Part shown: positions 43,425-51,621 of the stretch, piece by piece
Layout of the letters: every line of letters begins with the position of its first letter
How positions within the stretch are numbered: position 1 is the stretch's first letter
Assembly: GCF_002086455.1 (NCBI RefSeq)
Contig: NZ_MVHC01000004.1
Coordinates: 240,305-304,304 of the forward strand
Reading direction: 5' to 3'
Source: Mycolicibacter algericus DSM 45454
Lineage (GTDB): Bacteria; Actinomycetota; Actinomycetes; Mycobacteriales; Mycobacteriaceae
Length of the DNA: 64,000 nt
Position numbers and translations under genes: made by a program
The notes under the pieces: model-generated
Seen by the model: only the letters and a program-made list of their open reading frames with translations
What the model was told of the DNA's origin: nothing
The model's database searches: none

Positions 43425-44508
43425 CGACGGTGTTCCGGCATCGGGGCGAGTGCCACGCCAGGTTCTCCCGGGTGATCGGGCGGGCATTGCCGGGGGTGGC
43501 GGCGTTGACGATGATCGTGGTGATGTCGTTGAGGCCGGGGAAGAAGCCGGTGGCGTTCAGGTCGCAGAGGTAGGCGTTGCCGTAGGCGCCCTCCCCGAAC
43601 GCCCGTCCCAGGCCCTTGAGCAGCAGCGGCAGGTTCGCGCCGGTGAACGCCAGTTGCGGTTCTATCCCCGCCATGTGCTTGGTGAACCCGGGTTCCCGGT
43701 TGACCATCTCCTCGAAGGACGGGAAGACCTCGTCGGCGATGTTGGACAGTTGCCGCGTCACCCGGGCCAGCGAGCCGACCGAGGACTGCAATGCCGGGCG
43801 GCGCGCATCCAGGTCGGTGACCGCCCGCCGGGCCTGGTTGAGGGCGTGGTCCAACTGATCGTTCTGTCCGGCGATGGTTCCGGTCAGCCGGTTGAGACTG
43901 GTGATCAGGTCACCGAGCATCTCGTCGCGCCCGGCCAGCGTGGCGGTCAGCGTCGACGACTGATCCACCAGCGCAGCGATCGACGCCTGGTCGCCCTGCA
44001 GCGACTGCAGCACCCCCTTGGTCAGATCGTCGGCTTGCTTGGGATTCAGCAGCGACATCAACGGTTTGAAGCCGTTGAGCAGGGCGCCGACGTCGAAGGA
44101 CGGTTCGGTGTGTTCCACTCCGATGACGCTGCCGCGGGGCAGCACCCGGTCCTGGTCGGGGGCGCCCGCGCCCGCACCCAGCGACAACCCGAGATAGCGC
44201 TGGCCGATGATGTTCTGATACGTCACCGATGCGACCGTATTGCCGTACAGCTTCTGGTCGTTTTGGACGATGAACGAGACCTTCGCCAGCTTCCCGTCCA
44301 GCTCGACCTTCTCCACCCGGCCCACCCGCACCCCGGCCATCCGGACGTCGTCGCCTTCGCGCAACCCGTACACGTCGGTGAACACCGCCGCGTACGGCGT
44401 GGTGGCCCCGGCGACGTCGCGTCGCAGTGTGGCGTAGACCAGCCAGGTCAGCACCGTCGAGACGACCATGAATATGGAGAGGCCGATCAGTGGGCCGCGG
44501 AATGTCAC
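43417..44508 (-). CDS. Mce-family protein, MceB position (second mce operon)
   Basis: A 363-aa Mce subunit. GTG at 44508 is chosen: it overlaps the mceA stop (GTGA) and gives VTFRGPLIGLSIFMVVS, the usual B-subunit start leading directly into the membrane helix (about residues 7-27). The MCE domain covers about 35-115 (YGLREGDDVRMAGVRVGRV), then a helical stalk, and two Cys residues occur in the last 90 residues, as in Mce1B. Confidence 0.92.
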   Translation of the reverse strand: MTFRGPLIGLSIFMVVSTVLTWLVYATLRRDVAGATTPYAAVFTDVYGLREGDDVRMAGVRVGRVEKVELDGKLAKVSFIVQNDQKLYGNTVASVTYQNIIGQRYLGLSLGAGAGAPDQDRVLPRGSVIGVEHTEPSFDVGALLNGFKPLMSLLNPKQADDLTKGVLQSLQGDQASIAALVDQSSTLTATLAGRDEMLGDLITSLNRLTGTIAGQNDQLDHALNQARRAVTDLDARRPALQSSVGSLARVTRQLSNIADEVFPSFEEMVNREPGFTKHMAGIEPQLAFTGANLPLLLKGLGRAFGEGAYGNAYLCDLNATGFFPGLNDITTIIVNAATPGNARPITRENLAWHSPRCRNTVDG

Positions 44509-46109
44509 TTGTGATCTCCCGTGCCGGCGGGGACGAATGAAACGGTGGTGCCGCGCGCGACCGGCCCGAGTAGCAACTGGGTCGCCACCGACGCCGGTTC
44601 GTGCTGCCCGGTGATCAGGCCGAGCTGGTTGCGTTCGGTCTGGCTGCCGACGGGTCCGACATTCCCGCCGTAAGCGGCGAATCCGACATTGCCGCTGTAG
44701 GCGGCGGGCGCGACCGGGGACGGCGGCTGCCACTCCGGCGCGTGGGGCTGGGCCGGGATCGGCGGCTCCGGCGGCGGCGGGGGAGCGGGGTCGAGCGGGT
44801 CGGCATTGCTGGGGACGCGCGGGAACGGCCCGGTCCACCACGGCAGCGGCGGGTTGGTGTCCTCGAGGTTGCGATCGGGGTTGATCAGCGGCGGCCCGAC
44901 GGCGCGGAGGTTCCCGTCCGGGCCGATCTCGGTGCCCGGCGGCGGCTCGAGTCCGGCCGGGAAGCGGTAATTCTGCGGAAGCATGGTCTCGGGCAGTTCG
45001 GGCCGTACCGAGATCATCGGCGCGGTGTAGCAGCTCGGCCCCTTCACCTGGCCGTACTGCGGGCAGTCGGCCCGGGTGTAGGTGTGCAACGGGGTGAAGG
45101 ACAGGTTGGCGCGCATGCTCCGGGTGATCAATTTGGGGTCGTAGAGCTGGTCGAAGAACTTGTCGGAGAGCCGGTTGACCCGGGTGAAGATCGGGACGAA
45201 TTTGTCGGCGTTGTTGGCCAGCACGCCGACGACGGGCGTGAGGTTGTGGGTGATCTGGATCAGCTGATCGATGTGGTTGTCGAACGCCTCCCGGGAGACG
45301 CCCACGGTGTGCTGGCCACCGGCGACCAGCGAGGCCAGTTCGGCGCGTTTCTCGGCGAACACCCGCATCGGCTGGACCGCCTGATGCAGCGCGTCGACCA
45401 GATCGGGGGCGGTCGACTGCAGGCCGTGGGTGGCATCGAGCAGGGCCGAGACGGTCGACGGTCCGGGCTCGGTGGCGACGATGCCGTTGAGCTGCTCCAG
45501 CAGTCGGGACATGTTCGCGCCGGCGCCGAGCAGTTTGACCCGCCGGTTGTCGGTGGCCGCGCCGACGGCGGCCAGGATTCCCAGGCTGTGGTCCTCGCGG
45601 CCGCGGCCGGTGGCGGCCAGGATGTCGCGCAGTTTCGACACCGTGGTCTGGAAGATCACCGTGGACAGCTCACCGTTCTCGGCGATGTGCGTGCCGTCCC
45701 GGATCATCGAGTCGCCGGCGGCGCCGTCGCCGGGGTCGACGAGCTGGATGGACGACACCGCGAAGACGTTGGACGGCACCACCCGGGCGGTGACGGAGGC
45801 CGGGATGTCCTTGGCGTGGTCGGGTTTGAGGTTGATGTGCACGTAGTTGGGCTTGCCGTAGGCCGCCGGGATGACGTCGGTGACGCTGCCGACCAACAGG
45901 CCGCGGTACTTGACGTCGGACTGGGCGGGCAGCCCGTCGCCGACGTTGATCAGGTCGGCCACCACCCGCACGTAACTGTTGAGCATGCCGGTGGACTTGG
46001 CCAGCAGGCCCGTGGTGATCACCGCGATCACCGCGAGAACCGCCACCCCGGCGCCGAGGAGTTGGCGATCGGAGGGGCCGCGGCCGTCGAGGTCGAGGGA
46101 GTTGCCCAC
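44505..46109 (-). CDS. Mce-family protein, MceA position (second mce operon)
   Basis: A 534-aa Mce subunit with a membrane helix (about residues 18-38), an MCE domain (about 45-130, GLPAQSDVKYRGLLVGSVTDV), a helical stalk to about 340, and a Pro-rich tail (about 400-500). The tail includes a short internal duplication, AAYSGNVG followed by AAYGGNVG. GTG start immediately after the yrbEB stop with no gap. The tail is unusual in length for an A subunit and suggests the mature needle extends differently from Mce1. Confidence 0.92.
   Translation of the reverse strand: MGNSLDLDGRGPSDRQLLGAGVAVLAVIAVITTGLLAKSTGMLNSYVRVVADLINVGDGLPAQSDVKYRGLLVGSVTDVIPAAYGKPNYVHINLKPDHAKDIPASVTARVVPSNVFAVSSIQLVDPGDGAAGDSMIRDGTHIAENGELSTVIFQTTVSKLRDILAATGRGREDHSLGILAAVGAATDNRRVKLLGAGANMSRLLEQLNGIVATEPGPSTVSALLDATHGLQSTAPDLVDALHQAVQPMRVFAEKRAELASLVAGGQHTVGVSREAFDNHIDQLIQITHNLTPVVGVLANNADKFVPIFTRVNRLSDKFFDQLYDPKLITRSMRANLSFTPLHTYTRADCPQYGQVKGPSCYTAPMISVRPELPETMLPQNYRFPAGLEPPPGTEIGPDGNLRAVGPPLINPDRNLEDTNPPLPWWTGPFPRVPSNADPLDPAPPPPPEPPIPAQPHAPEWQPPSPVAPAAYSGNVGFAAYGGNVGPVGSQTERNQLGLITGQHEPASVATQLLLGPVARGTTVSFVPAGTGDHK
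44655..44708 (-). repeat. 27-bp tandem duplication in the mceA tail
   Basis: Two 27-bp units side by side encode AAYSGNVGF and AAYGGNVGP. They differ at a few bases, several silent, so the duplication is not recent. Confidence 0.6.
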
Positions 46110-46967
46110 TCAGCCACCGAACCTTGCGCCGGCGTCGATGCTCCACAACGCCATCGTGAGCAGCATGTTGACCATGATCACGATCGTGATGGACGCCCGC
46201 ATGGCGCGACCGGCGGCTACCCCGACACCTTCCGGGCCGCCGGCGGCGTAGAAGCCGTAGTAGCACTGCACGGTGGAGGCCAACCACACGAACACCACGC
46301 ACTTGAGCACCGAATAGACGATGTCTTGTCCGGACAGCATCATGGTGAAGTAGTGCAGGTACGGGCCGATGGACCCGCCGCTGATGACGCCGGTGACCAC
46401 CTGGCAGGTCAGGTAGGTGGTCGCCAGGCAGGCCACATACAGCGGGATGACGGCGATGGTCGCGGCCATCAGCCTGGTGGTGACCAGGTAGGGGATCGGC
46501 TTGATGGCGATCGCATCGAGCGCGTCGATCTCCTCGGCGATCCGCATCGCGCCGAGCTGCGCGGTGAAGCGGCAGCCGGCCTGCATGGCGAACGCCAGCG
46601 ACGCCATGATCGGCGCCAGCTCACGGGTGTTGACCAGCGAGGAGATGATGCCGGTCGCCGGGCCCAGCCCCAGCAGATTCAGGAAATTGTAGCCCTCGAT
46701 CGCCACCAGCGCACCGGCGGTGAAGCCGAGTACCAGGGCCACCCCGGCGGTGCCGCCCCCGACCACGATGGAGCCGTTGCCCCAGGCGATGTCGGAGAGC
46801 AGCCGCAGGAACTCCTTACGGTAGTGGCGCAGCACGGTCGGGACACCGGCTGCGGCGCGGCCGAAAAAGACCAGCATGTGGCCAAGCCGGATGGTCGGTG
46901 CCGACATCATGCGGTAGACCCGCAGCATCGGGCGTGCGATTGCCGGGATATACGGAGACGCCGTCAT
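46110..46967 (-). CDS. MlaE-type permease YrbEB of the second mce operon
   Basis: A 285-aa permease with five to six membrane helices. The coupling loop AQLGAMRIAEEIDALDAIAIKP is near residues 137-158 and the late CYYGFYAAGGPEGVGVAAGRA segment near 238. It begins 2 bp after the yrbEA stop and ends directly before mceA. The two YrbE proteins should form a heterodimer bound to MceG, so the state of yrbEA (see the neighbouring entry) decides whether this operon works. Confidence 0.94.
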   Translation of the reverse strand: MTASPYIPAIARPMLRVYRMMSAPTIRLGHMLVFFGRAAAGVPTVLRHYRKEFLRLLSDIAWGNGSIVVGGGTAGVALVLGFTAGALVAIEGYNFLNLLGLGPATGIISSLVNTRELAPIMASLAFAMQAGCRFTAQLGAMRIAEEIDALDAIAIKPIPYLVTTRLMAATIAVIPLYVACLATTYLTCQVVTGVISGGSIGPYLHYFTMMLSGQDIVYSVLKCVVFVWLASTVQCYYGFYAAGGPEGVGVAAGRAMRASITIVIMVNMLLTMALWSIDAGARFGG

Positions 46968-46969
46968 CT

Positions 46970-47839
46970 CTACAGCCCCGTCCGGGGGTAGAGCACGTTG
47001 TAGAGCTCGCTGATGCCGACGTTGACGATCATCAGCACCAAGATCGCCTCGACGACCGAAGCGTTCACCGAATTGGCGACGCCGGCCGGCCCGCCCCTGG
47101 TGGACAGGCCCTTCTGGCAGGACACCACCGCGACGATCGCGCCGTAGATCACGGCTTTGATCAGCGCCACGATCATGTCGCCGGTGGTGGCGAACGATGA
47201 AAACGTCGCCACGAAGCTACCGGGCGCGCCCTTCTGGAAATAGACGTTGAACAGATAACTGGCCAGAAAGCCGACGAAGCAGGTGATGCCGGTCAGGGCG
47301 ACGCCGATCATGATGGCCGCGGCGAACCGCGGCACCACCAGTCGGCGGATCACCGAGACCCCCATCACCTCCATGGCGTCGGTCTCCTCGCGCATGGTGC
47401 GTGAGCCCAGGTCGGCGGTGATGGCCGAACCGACCGCGGCGGCCATCAGCATCGCCGCCACCAGCGATGCGGCCTGCCGGATCACGGCCAGCCCGGCGGC
47501 CGCGCCCGCCAGTGACGTCGCGCCGACCTGGTTGGCCAGCAGCGCGAACTGGATGGACAGGGTCACCCCGATCGGCAGCGCCACCAGAACCGTCGGCAGC
47601 ACCGCGGTGTTGGCCATGAACGCGCTCTGCCGGACGAACTCGCCTCACTGGAACCGGCCGCTGAACAGGTCGATGAAGAAGTACTGCACGGTGCGCACCG
47701 CCAGCACGCACTGCTCGCCGACCGTGGTCAGCGATGCCAGCGGGTGGCGGTTGACGTAGCCGACGGTCCAGTCCCCGATGGCCGCGACCCCGTCGAGGGG
47801 GGGTTGATCAGCTAATTGACGCTCGTCCCGGGTGGTCAT
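46970..47839 (-). pseudogene. YrbEA permease gene interrupted by an in-frame TGA
   Basis: The frame from ATG 47839 to 46970 would encode a 289-aa MlaE-type permease, but codon 65 (47645-47647) is TGA. The sequence reads ...FSGRFQ-stop-GEFVRQSAFMANT..., and the intact YrbE1A in this window has FQWRETLQQGWF at the same place, so a TGG (Trp) to TGA change by a single base is the simplest explanation. After the stop the frame continues unbroken with all later hallmarks, including TADLGSRTMREETDAMEVMG. Translation might restart at ATG 47617, giving a 215-aa protein without the N-terminal segment and interfacial helix. A sequencing error is the main alternative. Confidence 0.82.
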
Positions 47840-48015
47840 CGCTTGCCGATCATGAACTTGGGATCACCCGGCGCCGCCGATTCCCCGTTGGGCCGATGAT
47901 CCATGGCGGACATGGTAGCCACCGTGCTTACTCCGAGGTAGGGTTCGGCGATTCTCGGAACGGCCGGTGGGTGGCGCGGGTCGATGCGGGTCGCGGCGGC
48001 GCGAACAGAGCTCAT
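47836..48015 (-). CDS. Small ORF of 59 aa directly upstream of, and overlapping, yrbEA
   Basis: ATG at 48015, TGA at 47836-47838, overlapping the yrbEA ATG in the ATGA pattern typical of coupled mycobacterial genes. The protein is basic at the N-terminus (MSSVRAAATRIDPRHPP) and ends GDPKFMIGKR; no domain, signal peptide or membrane helix is apparent. A weak GGCGAGG lies upstream. An internal ATG at 47913 would give 25 residues. Either it is a small first cistron of the mce operon or a non-coding leader; nothing else occupies this stretch. Confidence 0.4.
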   Translation of the reverse strand: MSSVRAAATRIDPRHPPAVPRIAEPYLGVSTVATMSAMDHRPNGESAAPGDPKFMIGKR

Positions 48016-48206
48016 CGGGCCTCGCCGTCACCGTGCATCCGGACATGATGTCGGACGCCATGCCCGCCGAGAGGCGCTTCGGGCAACATGACTCGAGTTA
48101 TGGGCCAGTTACTCAGCGGTAGCACCGATTTCGCGGATTCAGCGTGCCGAAGATGGCTCGGATGGCGATACTCGAGCCGGATGAACTCCGGGCGGAGAGG
48201 GTGGCG

Positions 48207-48800
48207 ATGCAGCGATGGTGGGTGCGGTCCGCCGCCGGGATGGTCGCCGGCCTCACCGCGACGGCCGCCCTGCTGGCACCGGGGCCGGCCCTGGCAGACC
48301 CGGATCATCCACCGGTGCTTCCGGTGTTCACGCCGGCGCCCAGCGACTGGTCGCCGCATATGGATTTCTGGCCCTACGACACCTTCACCTATCAGGTCAC
48401 CCCGGAGATGATCGGCGGCATGTCGGACTCGTGCCAGTGGTTCGACGCGCAGTTCGACCCGCTGCTGAGCCAGATCAACGCCTTCAACCGCGACCTGGCC
48501 GGGCGCCGCGACGGCTATACCGGTGTGCAGTCGCAGGCGGACGCGGTGGTGGCCAACATCGACCGGTCGACCGGCTTTCTGGGACCGCGACTGCAGCCGC
48601 TGACGATCCGCAACACCCCCGACGACTACGGCCCGTACTCACCGATCTACGGCGGTGAACAGCTGACCGGGGTGCTGTTCCAGCTCTCCCGTATCGCCGA
48701 CAGCATGCGCAAGAAACAGCCGTCGGGCTTCACCCGTCCGCACATCGATTCCGCGGCCGGGTGGGGGGCCGCGTTGCGGAATTCCGGAGCCTGCACCTGA
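48207..48800 (+). CDS. Conserved secreted protein of unknown function
   Basis: A 197-aa exported protein. ATG at 48207 is selected because GGAGAGG lies 9 nt upstream and it begins a clean signal peptide (MQRWWVRSAAGMVAGLTATA..., cleavage after ALA near residue 30). The mature part has one Cys in DSCQWFDAQFD and one at the end (SGACT), which could form a disulfide, and many aromatic residues (WSPHMDFWPYDTFTYQV). I do not recognise a family. It is divergent from the second mce operon, with a 191-bp gap to the small ORF that holds no clear feature, and precedes a Mce-associated gene. Confidence 0.8.
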   Translation: MQRWWVRSAAGMVAGLTATAALLAPGPALADPDHPPVLPVFTPAPSDWSPHMDFWPYDTFTYQVTPEMIGGMSDSCQWFDAQFDPLLSQINAFNRDLAGRRDGYTGVQSQADAVVANIDRSTGFLGPRLQPLTIRNTPDDYGPYSPIYGGEQLTGVLFQLSRIADSMRKKQPSGFTRPHIDSAAGWGAALRNSGACT

Positions 48801-48888
48801 CCGCCCGGTCGCCCCGGGTTCCGGTAGGTTCGGGTGCGTTGCGGCCGAGCAGCTCGGCCCAGGGGAGGCCAGGGAGGGGTGGTGTGAG

Positions 48889-49524
48889 GTGTCGGACCGT
48901 GAGGACATGGCAGCCGAGGCCATCGACGAGCCCGAGGCCACCGACGAGCCCGAGGCCACCGACGAGACCGAGGCCACCGACGAGGCTCTGGACGACGACA
49001 CCGCCGAGCAAACCCCTGACGAGGCCGGCGACCAGACCGACGCGGCGTCGCGACGAGCGCGGCTGCGCTGGATCGCCGCTGCGGTGTTGGCGGTGGGCCT
49101 GATCGTCGCCGGCTACGAGGGCTGGCTACTGTTCGCCCACCATCAGCGTGCCGCGGCCGCCGCGCAGGCACTGGAAACGGCCGAGAAGTACGCCCTGGTG
49201 CTGACCGGGGTGGACCCGGCCGCGATCGACAAGAACTTCACCGACGTCCTCGACGGAGCGACCGGCGAGTTCAAGGACATGTACGCCGCCTCCAGCGAGC
49301 AACTCCGCCAACTGCTGATCGAGAACAAGGCCGCCGCACACGGCACCGTCATCGACGCGGCGGTCAAGTCCGCCACCAAGAACAAGGTCGAGGTGATGCT
49401 GTTCATCGATCAGTCGGTAAGCAACAAGGCCTCCCCCCAACCGAAGATCGATCGCAGTCGCATCGTGATGACCATGGAGAAGGTGAACGGCCGCTGGCTG
49501 GCCGCCAAGGTCGACATGCCCTGA
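48889..49524 (+). CDS. Mce-associated membrane protein, paralogue of the 38045-38644 product
   Basis: A 211-aa protein. Residues 1-58 are acidic and contain three hexapeptide repeats (P/T-EATDE); a membrane helix follows (about 62-85), then a periplasmic Mce-associated domain. Its last 100 residues match the Mce-associated protein at the far end of the leftward operon segment by segment (GATGEFKDMY, LRQLLIENKAAAHGTVIDAAV, KVNGRWLAAKVDMP). GTG start with GGGAGGGG about 10 nt upstream. It may serve the second Mce complex although transcribed in the opposite direction. Confidence 0.86.
   Translation: MSDREDMAAEAIDEPEATDEPEATDETEATDEALDDDTAEQTPDEAGDQTDAASRRARLRWIAAAVLAVGLIVAGYEGWLLFAHHQRAAAAAQALETAEKYALVLTGVDPAAIDKNFTDVLDGATGEFKDMYAASSEQLRQLLIENKAAAHGTVIDAAVKSATKNKVEVMLFIDQSVSNKASPQPKIDRSRIVMTMEKVNGRWLAAKVDMP
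48931..48984 (+). repeat. Three tandem 18-bp repeats encoding (P/T)EATDE
   Basis: Three consecutive in-frame 18-bp units in the acidic N-terminus of the Mce-associated protein; the first two are identical and the third differs only at its first base. Copy number could vary between strains by slippage without breaking the frame. Confidence 0.9.
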
Positions 49525-49560
49525 GCGATGTCGCGGCCGGCCCGCGGCGGCGGCCCGCTG

Positions 49561-50637
49561 CTAGTTGAACGCCAACCAGCTGGGCAGCGCCCGTTCGTGG
49601 GCGTCGCACAGCACCTGGGCGGTGTCGCACGAACCGCGCGGCACCCCGGCGCCGGTCCACATGCCGCCGGCGTCGCGGCGCAGCACGACCGCCGACGACG
49701 AACCGCCGTCGAGCAGGACGGCGTGATCGCTGTTCAGACCCCGGAACAGATCCTGCATATTGTCGGGGGTGTAGTGGCCGCCCTGGAAGATGTACATCTC
49801 GTCCTTGGCCGCCGAATAGCCCAGGGCGGTGCGCGCCGCGCTCGGCCCGCCGTCGTTGAGTTGCCCGGTGACGCCGGGCGCCAGCAGCCCCAGCCCGCTC
49901 ACCGCGACGAACCGCTCCCCGCGTTCCACCAGGGCGGTGATCGTCGGCCCGGCCGCGTCGTAGTCCCCGCCGTCGCGGCCACCGCGCGGCCACAGCACAT
50001 ACGGTGCGCCACGGGTCGGCAGGATCATCGTGGTCAGCGTCGACCAGTGCTCGTTGCCGCCGGACAGTCCCTGCTTGCCGGCGTAGGGGATGGTGCCGGT
50101 GACCGCGACGTTGGCCCGCCCCTTGCCGCGGGTGTTGTCGACGTAGGCGCCCAGCGGTGAACTGCAGTTGGTGGTCCGCCAGGATCCGCCGCGCTGGCCG
50201 CGGATGTCGAAGAAGTTGGCGTTGACAGCCACCATCGGCCGCCCCAGCGCCTGCCAGGCCTGCAGCGGGGTGTACAGCTCGGAGGCCTGTAGCAGCCCCT
50301 CACTGGTGCGGGCCCGCGGATCGCGTTCGCAGCGGCTCTGCACACCGCGGTGACTGTCGACCAGCAGGTGCGGCTCGATGCGCTGCGACGCCGCCTTGAG
50401 CACGACCAGGTGACCGCCGCCGGACATCTCGTACCACTCGCCGGCGGCGTTGAGCATCGGGGCGGGATGCCCGCTGCCGAAGTTGTAGACCAGGTAGGAG
50501 CCCGGGGTGCGGGCGATTGCGGCGGCCAACTGGTCTTGGGCGGCGGCGCGCGCGGCCGGCAGGCCCGGGCCGATCGCCAGGGTGGCGCAGAGCAGCATCG
50601 CGCTGCAGCCGGCCGCCAGCCGGCGCACGAAAGCCAT
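49561..50637 (-). CDS. Secreted phosphodiester glycosidase (NAGPA family), lprO position
   Basis: A 358-aa exported protein with a Sec signal peptide (start ATG 50637, cleavage near ARA at about residue 31). The NAGPA/DUF2233 core includes NANFFDIRG, the VSGLGLLAPGVTG strand and the hallmark ALLDGGSSSAVV near residue 290. The family, named after the mammalian uncovering enzyme, hydrolyses phosphodiester-linked sugars, so a cell-wall or teichoic-type glycan could be the substrate (inference). The frame extends to a GTG at 50685. It occupies the place of lprO (Rv0179c) after the mam genes, but no lipobox is visible. Confidence 0.85.
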   Translation of the reverse strand: MAFVRRLAAGCSAMLLCATLAIGPGLPAARAAAQDQLAAAIARTPGSYLVYNFGSGHPAPMLNAAGEWYEMSGGGHLVVLKAASQRIEPHLLVDSHRGVQSRCERDPRARTSEGLLQASELYTPLQAWQALGRPMVAVNANFFDIRGQRGGSWRTTNCSSPLGAYVDNTRGKGRANVAVTGTIPYAGKQGLSGGNEHWSTLTTMILPTRGAPYVLWPRGGRDGGDYDAAGPTITALVERGERFVAVSGLGLLAPGVTGQLNDGGPSAARTALGYSAAKDEMYIFQGGHYTPDNMQDLFRGLNSDHAVLLDGGSSSAVVLRRDAGGMWTGAGVPRGSCDTAQVLCDAHERALPSWLAFN

Positions 50638-50770
50638 TGGAGTCAACGCTGTTTGCCCCTTCGGCTCCGGACCGACAGACACCAAGTTTCCAGGCTAGCC
50701 ACAGAAACCGTCGGGGCAGCGTGCCGTGATCGGACTGTGCCGCGTCGGTGGCGAATCGGTTACCCGGCGA

Positions 50771-51493
50771 TCAGCCGCCGAGGCGTGCGTGCATCTCCCA
50801 GATCAGGATCTCCGCCGGCGCTTCGGCGCGCACCCGTTGACCGCCGCCACCGGTGACGCGGACCGCGTCACCGGCGGCCAACTCGCCGGCGCCCTCCACA
50901 TCGACCCGGCCGATCGCGACGAACAGGTGAAGGTAGGCAGCGTCGGGCAATTCGACGCTGCGGCCCGGCTGCAGCCGGCCGGCGTACAGCGTGGCCTCGG
51001 CGTTCCCGATGGCGATCGCGGCGTCCGGGTCGCTGCCCGAGGCGACGGCCACCAGCCCGCCGCCCGCCAGGGCGTCGCCGATCTGCTGCTGCTGATAGCC
51101 CGGGTTGCGGCCGGGAATGTCCGGCACGATCCACATCTGGATGAAATGCACCGGCTCAGTGGTGGATTCGTTCTGCTCCGAATGCAGGACTCCGGTGCCC
51201 GCCGACATCCGCTGCGCCAGCCCGGGACGGATCACCCCGGAGTTGCCGATCGAATCCCGGTGGGTCAGCTCACCGGACAGCACCCAGGTGACGATCTCGG
51301 CGTCACGATGCGGGTGGGCGTCGAAGCCGGAAGCCGGCGCCACGATGTCGTCGTTGTTGACCAGCAGCAGCCCGTGGTGGGTGTTGGCAGGGTCGTAGTA
51401 GTCGTTGAACGAGAACGAATGGCGCGAATTGAGCCAGGGCGCGCGGGTGACAGCCCGGTCGGCGGCCCGCCGCACGTCGAGCAGACCCGTCAT
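50771..51493 (-). CDS. Pirin-family protein (Rv0181c-like)
   Basis: A 240-aa bicupin. The metal site is visible as HPHRDAEIVTW (two His near residues 54-56), the His in GELTHRDS, and HSEQN (His and Glu near 98-100). Pirins bind Fe or Cu, and some have quercetinase activity; others act as redox sensors. ATG at 51493 begins MTGLLDVRRAADR, matching Rv0181c. M. tuberculosis has Rv0180c before it and sigG after it; both are missing here. Confidence 0.92.
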   Translation of the reverse strand: MTGLLDVRRAADRAVTRAPWLNSRHSFSFNDYYDPANTHHGLLLVNNDDIVAPASGFDAHPHRDAEIVTWVLSGELTHRDSIGNSGVIRPGLAQRMSAGTGVLHSEQNESTTEPVHFIQMWIVPDIPGRNPGYQQQQIGDALAGGGLVAVASGSDPDAAIAIGNAEATLYAGRLQPGRSVELPDAAYLHLFVAIGRVDVEGAGELAAGDAVRVTGGGGQRVRAEAPAEILIWEMHARLGG

Positions 51494-51573
51494 GATGCCC
51501 AAGGCTAACGTGCGAAACGGCCGCTGCCGGTAGTCTCACTGCAACCGCCGAGCTGATAGGGAGGGGGCAGGCG

Positions 51574-51621
51574 ATGTTCGTCGAGACCGGCGCGCACGAT
51601 GACGCCGGTGCCGGCGCGTGA
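51574..51621 (+). pseudogene. 15-codon relic or leader peptide ahead of the DUF1023 hydrolase
   Basis: A strong ribosome binding site (AGGGAGGGGG) precedes an ATG at 51574 that runs only 15 codons (MFVETGAHDDAGAGA) before a TGA overlapping the hydrolase GTG. MFVxTG is how I remember DUF2563 proteins starting, small genes often found upstream of such hydrolases, so this may be a deletion relic that still serves to load ribosomes for the next gene. A deliberate leader peptide is possible. Confidence 0.4.

Noticed and set aside
47645..47647. UGA in yrbEA as a recoded selenocysteine or programmed read-through codon
   Set aside because: The expected residue is Trp in a membrane-interface helix, no selenocysteine gene or SECIS-like hairpin is evident, and a G-to-A change of TGG explains it fully.
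48088..48118. ACTCGAGT and a loose GAGT-N12-ACTC repeat upstream of the secreted-protein gene as an operator
   Set aside because: Arms are only 4 bp with mismatches inside; indistinguishable from chance.
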